DNA from: Streptomyces sp. CG1
GTDB lineage: Bacteria; Actinomycetota; Actinomycetes; Streptomycetales; Streptomycetaceae
DNA length: 64,000 nt
Reading direction: 5' to 3'
Assembly (NCBI RefSeq): GCF_041080625.1
Contig: NZ_CP163518.1
Coordinates: 10,037,501 to 10,101,500 of the forward strand
Of the stretch, positions 1-7,667 are shown one piece after another. Position 1 is the stretch's first letter. The number at the start of each line of letters is the position of its first letter. Both the position numbers and the translations under genes were made by a program. Below the pieces are notes generated by a model. That model was not told the DNA's origin. It saw only the letters and a program-made list of their open reading frames with translations, and did no database searches.

Positions 1-132
1 CCGCCGACAGCCGCTGGGCGACGTAGATCGGGATCACCGACAGCAGGACGAGCCAACTCTGCTTCAGTGTTGAGAAGTTGAAGCAGGTCGAAGAGGTGGC
101 GGCGCGCAGCCGGCCGTAGGGCCGCTTCCACG

Positions 133-795
133 TCGAACTCACGGCAGCCGCCCAGTCCGCCCCCGCTCACCCGCGAACAGATCGCCCTGCAGAGCGAGAT
201 CCGCGCCCTACTGTGGTTCGTCCTCGCCGACGACGCATATCGTGAAGAAGTTGCGGACCGTCATCGCACCGTATTCTCCGCCGTGCAGGATGGGGCCCAC
301 GAATCGGCCGGCACGCCGGCCGAGCGGTGCGTCAGGGAGGCGACGGCGCGGCTCGTCGCCTTCGACACGGAGCCGGAGACATGGGTGGCAGCGCAGATCG
401 GCGGCGCACTGGAGGCCGTCTTCGAGACGGTCGCGGCTACCCGCGCCGACATCGAAACCCTGCTCGGCCGGGTGGCTGCCGAGGGCGGGCGGCGGCCCTC
501 GCCTGCTGACCGATGTACCCGCCTGGCTGGAGGGGGGAGCCGGGCGCCGACGGTGACGTACGCCCGCTCCTGCTCGACCTCGATCCCGGCCAGTCGGCGT
601 ACTCCGACTACACGCACTGGGACGACGTGTACCTACGGCACTTGGAGGCGGCCGTCCTCCCGCTGCTGCGACGACTGCCGCGCCCCGCCCATCCGGTCAA
701 CGCCGGCGGCCGGGTCGCCGCCTCGGCCGACCCCATGCACCTGGCCGGCTCCCTCACCAAGGGCCCGGACTTCGGTGAACTGCAAGGCAGGGCCA
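133..795 (+). pseudogene. Unidentified coding remnant spread over three frames
   Basis: Coding-like sequence passes through three plus-strand frames. Frame 1 (about 133-505) gives a helical stretch that includes LLWFVLADDAYREEVADRH. Frame 2 (about 500-530) gives LLTDVPAWLEGG. Frame 3 (about 530-790) gives LLLDLDPGQSAYSDYTHWDD and then LEAAVLPLLRRLP. The segments join smoothly in sense, which suggests one ancestral gene broken by at least two frameshifts. I do not recognise the family. A sequencing error could give the same picture. There is no convincing start codon or ribosome site. Bases 1-132 show nothing I can interpret. Confidence 0.3.
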
Positions 796-845
796 GGTCC
801 CGAGCTTGCGGGGCTCAGTCGCGGGAGCAGGAAAGGGCGGGCGGC

Positions 846-1281
846 TCAGTCGAGGGTACGGTTCCGGTGCGGCACCCGGGTCAGTTCGTGGACCTCGCCG
901 ACCGTACCCCACTCGTTCCCGCCCAGCCGGGACAGTCGACGCAGCCGGCCGATGCCGGGCCTCGAACTCGCCCTGGTCGTGCGGGAAGTCGGTCGCCGTC
1001 GCGTTGATCTCGGTGAAAAGCGGCTCCGGGGCGAAGTTGACGACGAACTCGCCGGTCTCCTCGACATTGCGCAGCGCGTCCTTCCGGCCCACCGACGCGA
1101 ACTGGACCACGGGCGGAGCGGTGCAGGCCACGGTGAAGAACGAGTGCGGGGCCAGGTTCGCCGTCTCGCCGTCCGGCGCGAGGGTCGATACCCAGGCGAT
1201 CGGCCGGGGTACGACGACGGCCGTGAGCAGACGGCAGAACACACCGGTCGAAAGGGACTCGGGGGAGTGGTCGACGCGCAT
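846..1281 (-). pseudogene. Flavin reductase-like (FMN-binding split barrel) pseudogene with internal deletion
   Basis: The minus strand from ATG 1281 reads a typical start of the flavin-reductase-domain family (RVDHSPESL, then VVPRPIAWVST, NLAPHSFFTVA, NATATDFPHDQGEFEA). After GEFEA the frame is lost. The expected C-terminal motif LSRLGGNEWGTVGEVHELTR appears at once in another frame, ending at a stop at 846. Intact relatives are about 200-220 residues; roughly 45-60 middle residues are missing here. So an internal deletion with a frame change has removed the core of the barrel. Such proteins bind FMN and often serve as reductases or oxidoreductases. It is unlikely to be functional. Confidence 0.75.
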
Positions 1282-1455
1282 GGCAGCAGGCTGAGCCGTA
1301 CCGCCGAGCGCCGCGCCACCCGCCCCACCGTTGATCACCAAGGTCCCACCGTTCTAGGGTGCGAGGGCAGTCGCACAAGGAGCCTGATAACCATCGGTCA
1401 GCACCTGACTCCTCGCGCACGCGCGACCCTCGCCCTCGGCAGGGGACTCGGCGCC

Positions 1456-2325
1456 GTGCCGGCCCCGGGGCTCGTCCTCGGCGGGATCCTCGGCCTGCAG
1501 GGCGGGGCCGCGCTGACGACCCGTCTCTACCCCGCCGTGGGCCCGGCCGGCGTGGTCACCCTGCGGCTCGCCATCGCCGCGCTCGCGCTCACCGCGCTGT
1601 GGCGGCCCGGGCTACGCGGCGACCGGGCCACCCTCGGCATTGCGGCCGCCGCCGGAACCCTGCTCGCCGTGCACCACCTCGCGTACTACGAGGCGGTCGC
1701 CCGGCTGCCGCTGGGCGCCGCCACCACCCTGGAGTTCCTCGGCCCCTTCGCCATCGCCCTGGGCGGCTCGCGCCGCGCCCCCGACCTCTTGTGGGCGGCC
1801 CTCGCCGCGACCGGAGTCCTCCTGCTGAGCCGCTCCGGTACGGCTCTGGACGGCACCGGCATCGCATGTGCGACCCTCGCCGGCTGCTGCTGGGGCGGAT
1901 ACATCCTGATCGGCAAACGGCTGGCCGAACGCGTCCCCGACGGCCGCGGCCTCGCCCTGGCCGTCACGTGGGGAGCGCTGCTCAGCCTTCCCTACGGCAT
2001 CACGCAGGCGGGCACCCGCCTCCTGGACCCGGACATCCTCGCCGTGGCCGCAGCCGTCGCCGTGCTCTCCAGCGTCCTGCCGTACACCTTCCAACTGGAA
2101 GCGCTGCGCCGGCTCACGCCCCGTGTCTTCGGCATCCTCACCAGCCTGGAACCGGCGATCGGCGCACTGATCGGCCTGCTCCTCCTGGGCCAGCATCTCG
2201 CCGCGCCCCAGTGGGCGGGGGTGGCGGCAGTGGCCTTGGCGTCGGTGGGGGCGACGCGCACGGAGAGGAGGACAGGCGAGGCAGGAGCCGTGCACGACCG
2301 GGCCGAGGTTGCTCAGGAAAGTTAG
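1456..2325 (+). CDS. EamA/RhtA-type drug-metabolite exporter
   Basis: A 289-residue integral membrane protein with about ten hydrophobic segments arranged as two five-helix halves, typical of the EamA (DMT) superfamily; RhtA-like members export amino acids such as threonine and homoserine. Visible features are the AVGPAGVVTLRLAIAAL-type first repeat and LTPRVFGILTSLEPAIGALI in the second repeat, a signature region of the family. The start is taken as GTG 1456 because AGGGG lies 10 bases upstream. The open frame continues far upstream without a stop, but that part has no family similarity. The substrate is not evident. It is convergent with the broken thioesterase. Confidence 0.85.
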   Translation: MPAPGLVLGGILGLQGGAALTTRLYPAVGPAGVVTLRLAIAALALTALWRPGLRGDRATLGIAAAAGTLLAVHHLAYYEAVARLPLGAATTLEFLGPFAIALGGSRRAPDLLWAALAATGVLLLSRSGTALDGTGIACATLAGCCWGGYILIGKRLAERVPDGRGLALAVTWGALLSLPYGITQAGTRLLDPDILAVAAAVAVLSSVLPYTFQLEALRRLTPRVFGILTSLEPAIGALIGLLLLGQHLAAPQWAGVAAVALASVGATRTERRTGEAGAVHDRAEVAQES

Positions 2326-2392
2326 GGCACGCCCGCACCGCGCCTCCCGCACGGATACCGGATGCGCTTGGCGGCCGCCGGTGATGCCGGGG

Positions 2393-3181
2393 TCACCGGC
2401 CGGGCAACGGGCGTACCGTGAGGGTCTGTTGGGCCTGGCCGACCGGGCCGTGGACATCGTGCAGGATGCTGCTCGTGAGGCCGAGGCCGGTGGGGCCGAA
2501 GACGACCGTGGTGTCCAGGCCGACCTAGCGGCCTGCCGGTTGCCGGTGCAGGTGGATCGTCAGGTCGACGTTGGGAAACATCCACTCGGTGGGCGGCCGG
2601 CGTACCGCGATGCCGTTGGCCGTGTCGATCAGGGCGACGTACGACGCGAGCGGGCTGCTCGGCTCGCCGGCGACGAGGTCGAGGGGCGTGGAGATCCAGG
2701 CCTTGGCGCGGCCCGGCTTCGCGGGGCCGACCGGCCGGACGTCGACGGACGCGCAGTGGCCGCCTGGCCAGACCGAGCCCAGCGACTGACCGGCGAGTCC
2801 CTCCGGCGGGGTGAGGCGTTCCTCGGCACCGCCGGCCACGGTGCTGGTGTCCACCTCGGTGAGCAGCCAGGCACGGGCCCGGACCACCGCCCGGTCCGCG
2901 ATGCGTACGACCGCTTCGAGCAGTTCGATGGTACGGCCGGGCCGGATCGACTCCACCTGGATCTCGCACTCGTCCAGGGCCAGGCGGCCCAGGATGTCGT
3001 AGCTGATCCTGGACAGCAGCAGTTCGGTCGGCGGGCGCTCGGCGCGGTACTGGTCGATCGCGTGGACCACGAGTCCGGCGAGCGGGCTGAAGTGCTGCTC
3101 GTCGGTGTCCCACGCGCCGCCGGCGTGCGGGGTGGGCTTGAAGCGATGCCGGTCGATGCGCTCGAAGTAGCTGGCGGTCAA
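2393..3181 (-). pseudogene. Thioesterase family protein interrupted by an in-frame amber codon
   Basis: TTG 3181 (GAGAGG seven bases upstream) opens a thioesterase of the hotdog type, with SYFERIDRHRFKPTPHAGGAW near the N-terminus and FPNVDLTIHL near residue 210. At 2527-2525 the frame has TAG. Translation then continues in the same frame as VGLDTTVVFGPTGLGLTSSI and ends at TGA 2393-2395, matching the normal family C-terminus. Relatives usually have Trp at the interrupted position, so TGG to TAG is the simplest explanation. The truncated product (218 residues) lacks the last beta strands of the second hotdog. It lies 92 bases downstream of the Lrp-type gene on the same strand. Call as pseudogene or single-site read error. 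Confidence 0.8.
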
Positions 3182-3273
3182 CGGGTGCCTCTCGTCACGG
3201 CGTACCACGGTGTACAGGGACAGGGGGCGCGGTGGAACGGGTCGTTGCACCGTACACCGGGGTGGCCGTCCGC

Positions 3274-3732
3274 TCACGGGCCGGTCTTGATCGTCTTCAT
3301 CGTCAGGTGGGAGTCGATGCGCAGCACACAGGGCAGACCGCTCAGCTTGTCCACCAGGAAGGCCTCGTAGGCGGCGTGGTCGGCGACGGCCACGCGGAGG
3401 AAATAGTCGGGGCGGCCGTACATACGCCGGAACTCGATGACCTCGTCGTACTCGGCCACGATGTCCTCGAACTCCAGGAACGTCGTGCGGTCGTTGGCGC
3501 TGACCTCCACGTCGATCAGGACTTCCAGCCCCTGGCCGAGCGCCTCGGGAGCGACCACTGCCCGGTATCCGGTGATGACCCCGGCCTCCTCGAGCCGCTT
3601 GACCCGGCGCAGGCAAGGCGGCGGGGTCAGACCGACCCGCTGGGCCAGCTCGACGTTGGTCAGCCGGCCGTCACGGCGGAGGTGGAACAGAATGTCCCGG
3701 TCGATGCCGTCCAGGTTCAATTCATTGCGCAT
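3274..3732 (-). CDS. Lrp/AsnC family transcriptional regulator
   Basis: A 152-residue protein of normal Lrp/AsnC length. Residues about 8-55 form the winged HTH (LDGIDRDILFHLRRDGRLTN, LAQRVGLTPPPCLRRVKRLE). Residues 70-145 are the RAM/AsnC ligand-binding domain. Family members sense amino acids and often control a divergent amino-acid exporter. Here azlC starts 63 bases away on the other strand, so it is the obvious target. The intergenic segment holds the AT-richer stretch around 3740-3785 where an operator would be expected. The downstream thioesterase could be co-transcribed. Confidence 0.93.
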   Translation of the reverse strand: MRNELNLDGIDRDILFHLRRDGRLTNVELAQRVGLTPPPCLRRVKRLEEAGVITGYRAVVAPEALGQGLEVLIDVEVSANDRTTFLEFEDIVAEYDEVIEFRRMYGRPDYFLRVAVADHAAYEAFLVDKLSGLPCVLRIDSHLTMKTIKTGP

Positions 3733-3794
3733 GGGGCCATGATACGGACACTATTGGCAACCATATGCCGTGTGATTCTTCCTAAAATGTCGCC

Positions 3795-4547
3795 ATGCAC
3801 ATACCTCCCGCCGCTGCCGACGGCCCGTCGCCGACCGTGCCCGCCGCGCCGTCGTCCCGGACGCCCTCCGACACGCGAGCCGCCTTCGCGGACTCCGCGT
3901 CCGTGGGGCTGGCCTTCGTCCCGCTCGGCATGGCCTTCGGCGTGCTCGTCGCCCACGCGGGAATCGACTGGTGGTGGGCGCCGCTGTCCAGTGCGCTGAT
4001 CTACGGCGGGTCCTTCGAGTTCCTGCTGATCGGCATGGTCACCGTCGCCGTACCGCTGGCCTCGGTCGCCGTCTCCGCGTTCCTCGTGAACGTCCGGCAC
4101 GTCTTCTACGCGCTGTCCTTCCCGCTGCACCGGGTGAAGGGGCCGTTCGGCAGGGCGTACAGCACCTTCGCACTCTGCGACGAGGCTTACGCGCTGACCG
4201 CCGGGGAGCAGGCCCGCTCCTGGTCCGGGCGTCGCATCCGCCGGCTTCAGCTCTTCCTGCATCTGTACTGGGTCGGCGGAGCCACCGCCGGAGCGCTGCT
4301 CGGCTCGCTCATCCCCGCCGGAGTCACCGGTCTGGACTTCGCGCTCACGACCCTGTTCACCGTGCTGGCACTCGATGCCGTCCGCGACCGGAAGGGCGAC
4401 CTGCCCACGCCGTTGCTCGCCCTGCTGAGCGCGCTCATCGCCCGGCTGCTCTTCCCGGGCAGTCTGCTGCTCGCCGCCTTCGCCCTGTTCACCGCCGGGC
4501 TCCTCGTCCGCCACCTGACCACCCGGGGAAGGGCGAGCCATGCCTGA
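3795..4547 (+). CDS. azlC: AzlC family branched-chain amino acid exporter, large subunit
   Basis: A 250-residue membrane protein with a 35-residue hydrophilic N-terminus followed by AzlC hallmarks: GLAFVPLGMAFGVL, SALIYGGSFEFLLIGM, then NVRHVFYALSFPLHR and TFALCDEAYALT, which are the conserved loops of the family. AzlC with AzlD exports branched-chain amino acids (first known from 4-azaleucine resistance in Bacillus). It overlaps azlD by eight bases, so translation is coupled. It is divergent from an Lrp-type regulator that probably controls it. Confidence 0.93.
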   Translation: MHIPPAAADGPSPTVPAAPSSRTPSDTRAAFADSASVGLAFVPLGMAFGVLVAHAGIDWWWAPLSSALIYGGSFEFLLIGMVTVAVPLASVAVSAFLVNVRHVFYALSFPLHRVKGPFGRAYSTFALCDEAYALTAGEQARSWSGRRIRRLQLFLHLYWVGGATAGALLGSLIPAGVTGLDFALTTLFTVLALDAVRDRKGDLPTPLLALLSALIARLLFPGSLLLAAFALFTAGLLVRHLTTRGRASHA

Positions 4548-4869
4548 CACGACCTACCTCGTCGCCGCGGTCCTCGTCTCGGGCGCCGTCACCTGGGCGC
4601 TGCGCGCCCTCCCCTTCGCCGCGCTGGGCCCGCTGCGGGCGAGCCGGACCGTGCAGTTCCTCCAGCCCCGGATGCCCTCCGGGATCATGGTGATCCTGGT
4701 CGTGTACTGCCTGCGCGACCTGCCGCTCACCCACGCGGCCGTGCTGGCCCCGCTGGCGGCCCTGGCCGTCACCGTCGGCGTGCACCTGTGGCGCCGGAAC
4801 GCCCCGCTGAGCATCCTGGCCGGCACCGCCGTCCATGTGGCGCTGATGAGTACGGTCTTCGCGCGCTGA
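4540..4869 (+). CDS. azlD: AzlD family small subunit of branched-chain amino acid exporter
   Basis: A 109-residue protein with three to four hydrophobic segments and the AzlD features TWALRALPFAALGPLR and PSGIMVILVVYCLRD. AzlD pairs with AzlC in the membrane to form the exporter. The ATG lies within the last codons of azlC, the usual coupled arrangement. It is the last gene of the unit; a strong hairpin follows five bases after the stop. Confidence 0.92.
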   Translation: MPDTTYLVAAVLVSGAVTWALRALPFAALGPLRASRTVQFLQPRMPSGIMVILVVYCLRDLPLTHAAVLAPLAALAVTVGVHLWRRNAPLSILAGTAVHVALMSTVFAR

Positions 4870-4873
4870 AGTG

Positions 4874-4919
4874 ACGCGGCCCGGGCACCGAACACAAGTC
4901 CTCGGTGTCCGGGCCGCGT
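4874..4919. terminator. Bidirectional hairpin terminator between azlD and azoreductase
   Basis: Two 18-base arms (4874-4891 and 4902-4919) pair with one mismatch around a 10-base loop; core GCGGCCCGG against CCGGGCCGC. It sits between the convergent 3' ends of azlD and the azoreductase gene, so it can serve both. There is no long T tract, as is common in Streptomyces. Confidence 0.8.
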
Positions 4920-4932
4920 TGGGGTGGGCCGC

Positions 4933-5583
4933 TCAGGCCGCGAGGCGCTCCGCGAGCTGCTTGGCCTTCACGGCGGCCTCCTCGAGAGCGCGGTCGCGGG
5001 AGGCCTCGTACAGCGGCACCAGCTCGGACATCGCCGGGTTCTGCGGGGCCATGGTCAGCTCCGGGACGATGAAGTCGAGGTCCAGGCCGAGGGCGTCGGC
5101 GAGGACGGCCGTGAGGTAGTTCTGCACGTACTCGTATCCCTCGCGCGGGGTGCCCGGCCCGTACGCGCCGCCCCGGCTGGCGACCACGGTCACCGGGGTG
5201 CCCTTGGCGGACGGGGCCTCGCCGGCGGTGCGGCCGATGAGGATCACGTTGTCCAGCCAGGCCTTGAGGGTCGAGGGGATCGAGTAGTTGTACATCGGGG
5301 CGCCGATCAGCACCGCGTCGGCCCGCTCCAGCTCCTCGATCAGCCGGACGCGCTCGGCGAAGGCCGCGGCCTGCTCGGGCGTGTGCGACGCCGGGTCGGC
5401 GAAGCCGGCGGTGTGCGAGGCGGCGGTGATGTGCGGCACGGGCTGTGCGGCCAGGTCGCGGTAGACGACGGTGCCGTCGGGGTGCTGCTCCTGCCAGTGT
5501 GCGCGGAAGGACTCCGTCACGGCACGCGAGGCCGAGGCCTCGGTCGGGAACGCGGACGAGTCGATGTGCAGCAGGGTGGCCAT
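4933..5583 (-). CDS. azoR: FMN-dependent NADH-azoreductase (flavodoxin fold)
   Basis: A 216-residue flavodoxin-fold protein. The N-terminus MATLLHIDSSAFPTEASASR is the FMN phosphate-binding segment of AzoR proteins. Further signatures are ADAVLIGAPMYNYSIPSTLK (FMN-binding loop) and VASRGGAYGPGTPREG. Family members reduce azo dyes and quinones with NADH through bound FMN. ATG 5583 is chosen because it starts exactly at the family N-terminus, with GGAG eight bases upstream. It is divergent from an HxlR regulator 143 bases away, the classic arrangement for quinone- or diamide-responsive control. Confidence 0.93.
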   Translation of the reverse strand: MATLLHIDSSAFPTEASASRAVTESFRAHWQEQHPDGTVVYRDLAAQPVPHITAASHTAGFADPASHTPEQAAAFAERVRLIEELERADAVLIGAPMYNYSIPSTLKAWLDNVILIGRTAGEAPSAKGTPVTVVASRGGAYGPGTPREGYEYVQNYLTAVLADALGLDLDFIVPELTMAPQNPAMSELVPLYEASRDRALEEAAVKAKQLAERLAA

Positions 5584-5726
5584 GGTGACTCCGTAAAGGA
5601 AAAAGGGACAAGGGGGTAGCGCAGCCCGACGGCGTGGCGCCGGAGGTGCAATTTCGTACTCGACTATCTCTAACACAGGGACTTACTTTTTTTCATCCCC
5701 CTACGGCAAGGTAGTACTCTGAGCGC

Positions 5727-6095
5727 ATGGCGGCGGACGTGACCCACGACAGTGCGGCGTGCAAGCGGGTGGACGAAGGCATCACCCGCGTCTTTCAGCT
5801 GCTCGGAAAGCGCTGGAGCGGGCCTATCGTGGCCGTGCTGGTGGAACACCCCGTGCACTTCGCCGACCTGCGCCGGGCCATCCCCGGCATCAGCGAGCGC
5901 ATGCTCTCCGACCGGCTCGCGGAACTCGGCGCGGCCGGACTCGTGCTCCGCGAGGTCGACGAGGGCCCGCCGCTGCGCGTCTCCTACCGCCTGACCGAGG
6001 CCGGCGCCGCTCTGGAGCCCGCGCTCCGGGAACTGGGCGATTGGGCGAAGCTCCACCTGCCGGACTCACCGGGGTGCCCCGGCTCGGAGCGTTAG
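5727..6095 (+). CDS. HxlR family winged-helix regulator
   Basis: A 122-residue HxlR-type protein: a Cys near the N-terminus (SAACKRVDEGITRVFQLLGK), then the winged helix with HFADLRRAIPGISERMLSDR and the wing PLRVSYRLTEAG. HxlR/YodB relatives use the N-terminal Cys to sense quinones, diamide or aldehydes and repress azoreductases. Here Cys11 matches that position. The divergent azoreductase is therefore the likely target. The 143-base intergenic region contains GTACTCG and AGTACTC elements (near 5655 and 5713) that could be parts of the operator. Confidence 0.92.
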   Translation: MAADVTHDSAACKRVDEGITRVFQLLGKRWSGPIVAVLVEHPVHFADLRRAIPGISERMLSDRLAELGAAGLVLREVDEGPPLRVSYRLTEAGAALEPALRELGDWAKLHLPDSPGCPGSER

Positions 6096-6584
6096 AGGTC
6101 TGCGACGCCCCTGAGTACGATCCCCTGTCGGACACCGACGTGGTCGATGTACTCGGCGCGATCACGGACCGGCCGTACTGGCTGACTCCCCTCGCGACGT
6201 GCCCGAGCCGCACCCCTGCCTGCGCGCGGTGATCAAGGCGACCCCCGCGCGCCGCTCCGTTCCACATCTAGGCTGCGCCGACACGGATCGTCGCTCCCCA
6301 CCACCCGATCGAACCGGTCAAGCCCGCCCCGCCTGCGGGCAGGCAGGGAACTGACAGGGCCGCTCAAGCGCAAGATCCTCGGCGTCTCCGACTTCGCGGT
6401 GACGCCGACGGACTACCCGTGGATGTCGAAGCTGATCGTGCTCGCGGCCACCAGCGCCGAGGCGCAGCTGTTGTGGCAGGGGGCGTTCTCGCGCCGGATA
6501 CGGGCGGTGCCGACGACGTTCAGCAACAACCCGGTGTCGATGAGACGCTCGCCGACGCCCTTCACCGCCTCCCATGCCCGGTTG
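6096..6584. other. Gene-poor stretch
   Basis: About 490 bases without a convincing gene. A short plus-strand reading frame (about 6351-6560) gives GPLKRKILGVSDFAV then PWMSKLIVLAATSAEAQLLW, which has protein-like composition but no recognised family, start site or ribosome site. It may be a remnant. A small GC-rich dyad, gcccgcc/gcgggc, lies near 6322-6341. Confidence 0.4.
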
Positions 6585-7415
6585 TCATGGTGTGTCTGGT
6601 CGGGATTCGTAGTGGAGGCTGTGGAAACGGCCTTTCTCCTCACGTCCGGCAGGGTCGCCGCCCAGTGCCTCTACCGCAGCGATTGCATACTGCTGTTCGT
6701 GCTCGTCGGTGAAGAGGCGCTGCGGATAGGTGCGGGCGACATCGACGGTGGTGCTCAGACCGTGTGCTGCCAAGGCCTGGACGATCGGCTGGTACGACAC
6801 CGTCCGTAGCACGAACGCGCTGACCCATACTGGTTTCCGGACGCCGTCCAGCAGGGCTGTGAACGTCCGGGCGGTGATGTAGCTGCCGCCGCCAGTCAGC
6901 GTGATGAGACCGACCTCAGTGAGCACGCGGCTCAGCCCGGGACCGGGTGGGCCTTGTTCCAGGTCGTCGGTGAATGCGGCGTTCAGGAGTCCCACCTCGA
7001 CCGCGTAGTGCACGGCGGGCGCCGAGACGTCCAGGCCGAACACCGGCACCGCGTCCGGGCGGCGCCGGTCCCTGTAGAAATCCTTGTCGCGTGCCGCCAA
7101 TTCCGCCGTCGACATCGTCTGGTGAGCGGGGGAGGTGTACCGCTCGTACAGCTCCGCCAGCGTCACGTCGTGGTTGAGTAGCGCGGCATTGATCCCGTAC
7201 GAGCAGCACAGGTCCAGCACCGCGGGTTCGTCGTCGAGCGCGGTCCGTTCGGCGGCGGCCTGCCGGAAGAACGGCTGAGCGTGGTGTGGGATCTCGTACT
7301 CCAGCGGGGCGAGCCGCCCGAAGTACGCGCGGGGGTCCGGCCGGTCGTAGATGTCGTCGAACCGCGCCTTGCCGCCCGGCACGCCTTCTGTACCGCCAGA
7401 GCTCGCTGAGGCCAT
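6585..7415 (-). CDS. Putative SAM-dependent methyltransferase-like protein
   Basis: A 276-residue soluble protein. Residues about 60-75 read AVLDLCCSYGINAALL, which resembles motif I of class I SAM methyltransferases, though the usual E/D-x-G-x-G-x-G is altered (D-L-C-C-S-Y-G). Residues about 120-140 contain VFGLDVSAPAVHYAVEVGLL, resembling the acidic-loop motif II. The second half has SRVLTEVGLITLTGGGSYI, as in motif IV and beyond. ATG 7415 is chosen because GGAGGAG lies six bases upstream; an upstream in-frame ATG at 7493 has no such site. The substrate is unknown. Nothing close by shares its strand, so it is probably monocistronic. Confidence 0.65.
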   Translation of the reverse strand: MASASSGGTEGVPGGKARFDDIYDRPDPRAYFGRLAPLEYEIPHHAQPFFRQAAAERTALDDEPAVLDLCCSYGINAALLNHDVTLAELYERYTSPAHQTMSTAELAARDKDFYRDRRRPDAVPVFGLDVSAPAVHYAVEVGLLNAAFTDDLEQGPPGPGLSRVLTEVGLITLTGGGSYITARTFTALLDGVRKPVWVSAFVLRTVSYQPIVQALAAHGLSTTVDVARTYPQRLFTDEHEQQYAIAAVEALGGDPAGREEKGRFHSLHYESRPDTP

Positions 7416-7623
7416 GCCATGCTCCTCCTCGCAGAACACACTTGTACCTCCATCATGGAGCGCCTCGCACGCTCCTGGACGTTTGCCACACACGGGACAC
7501 GTGCACTGGGTCGCTTCGCAACACGAGCTGCACGTGCCGACCGCTGAAGGTCTCCATGTCCTGGCTGCCGCGGCCTCAGTTAGCCGTCTGACCTGCGAAA
7601 ACTGGCAGATCTTCGACCTGTGG

Positions 7624-7649
7624 GAACGCGCCCCCGAGGGGGCGCGTTC
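7624..7649 (-). terminator. Hairpin terminator downstream of the MMPL exporter gene
   Basis: Perfect 12-bp stem (7624-7635 with 7638-7649; GAACGCGCCCCC against its complement) with a two-base loop, starting 18 bases after the MMPL stop codon. Bases 7416-7623 otherwise show no gene. Confidence 0.75.
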
Positions 7650-7667
7650 GCGGCGGAGTGGCCGGCC

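Noticed and set aside
283..2325. A single 680-residue protein covering the EamA exporter and 1.1 kb upstream
   Set aside because: Only the last 290 codons resemble a protein family. The upstream part overlaps the antisense flavin-reductase remnant and a frame-broken sequence, and GTG 1456 has a good ribosome site.
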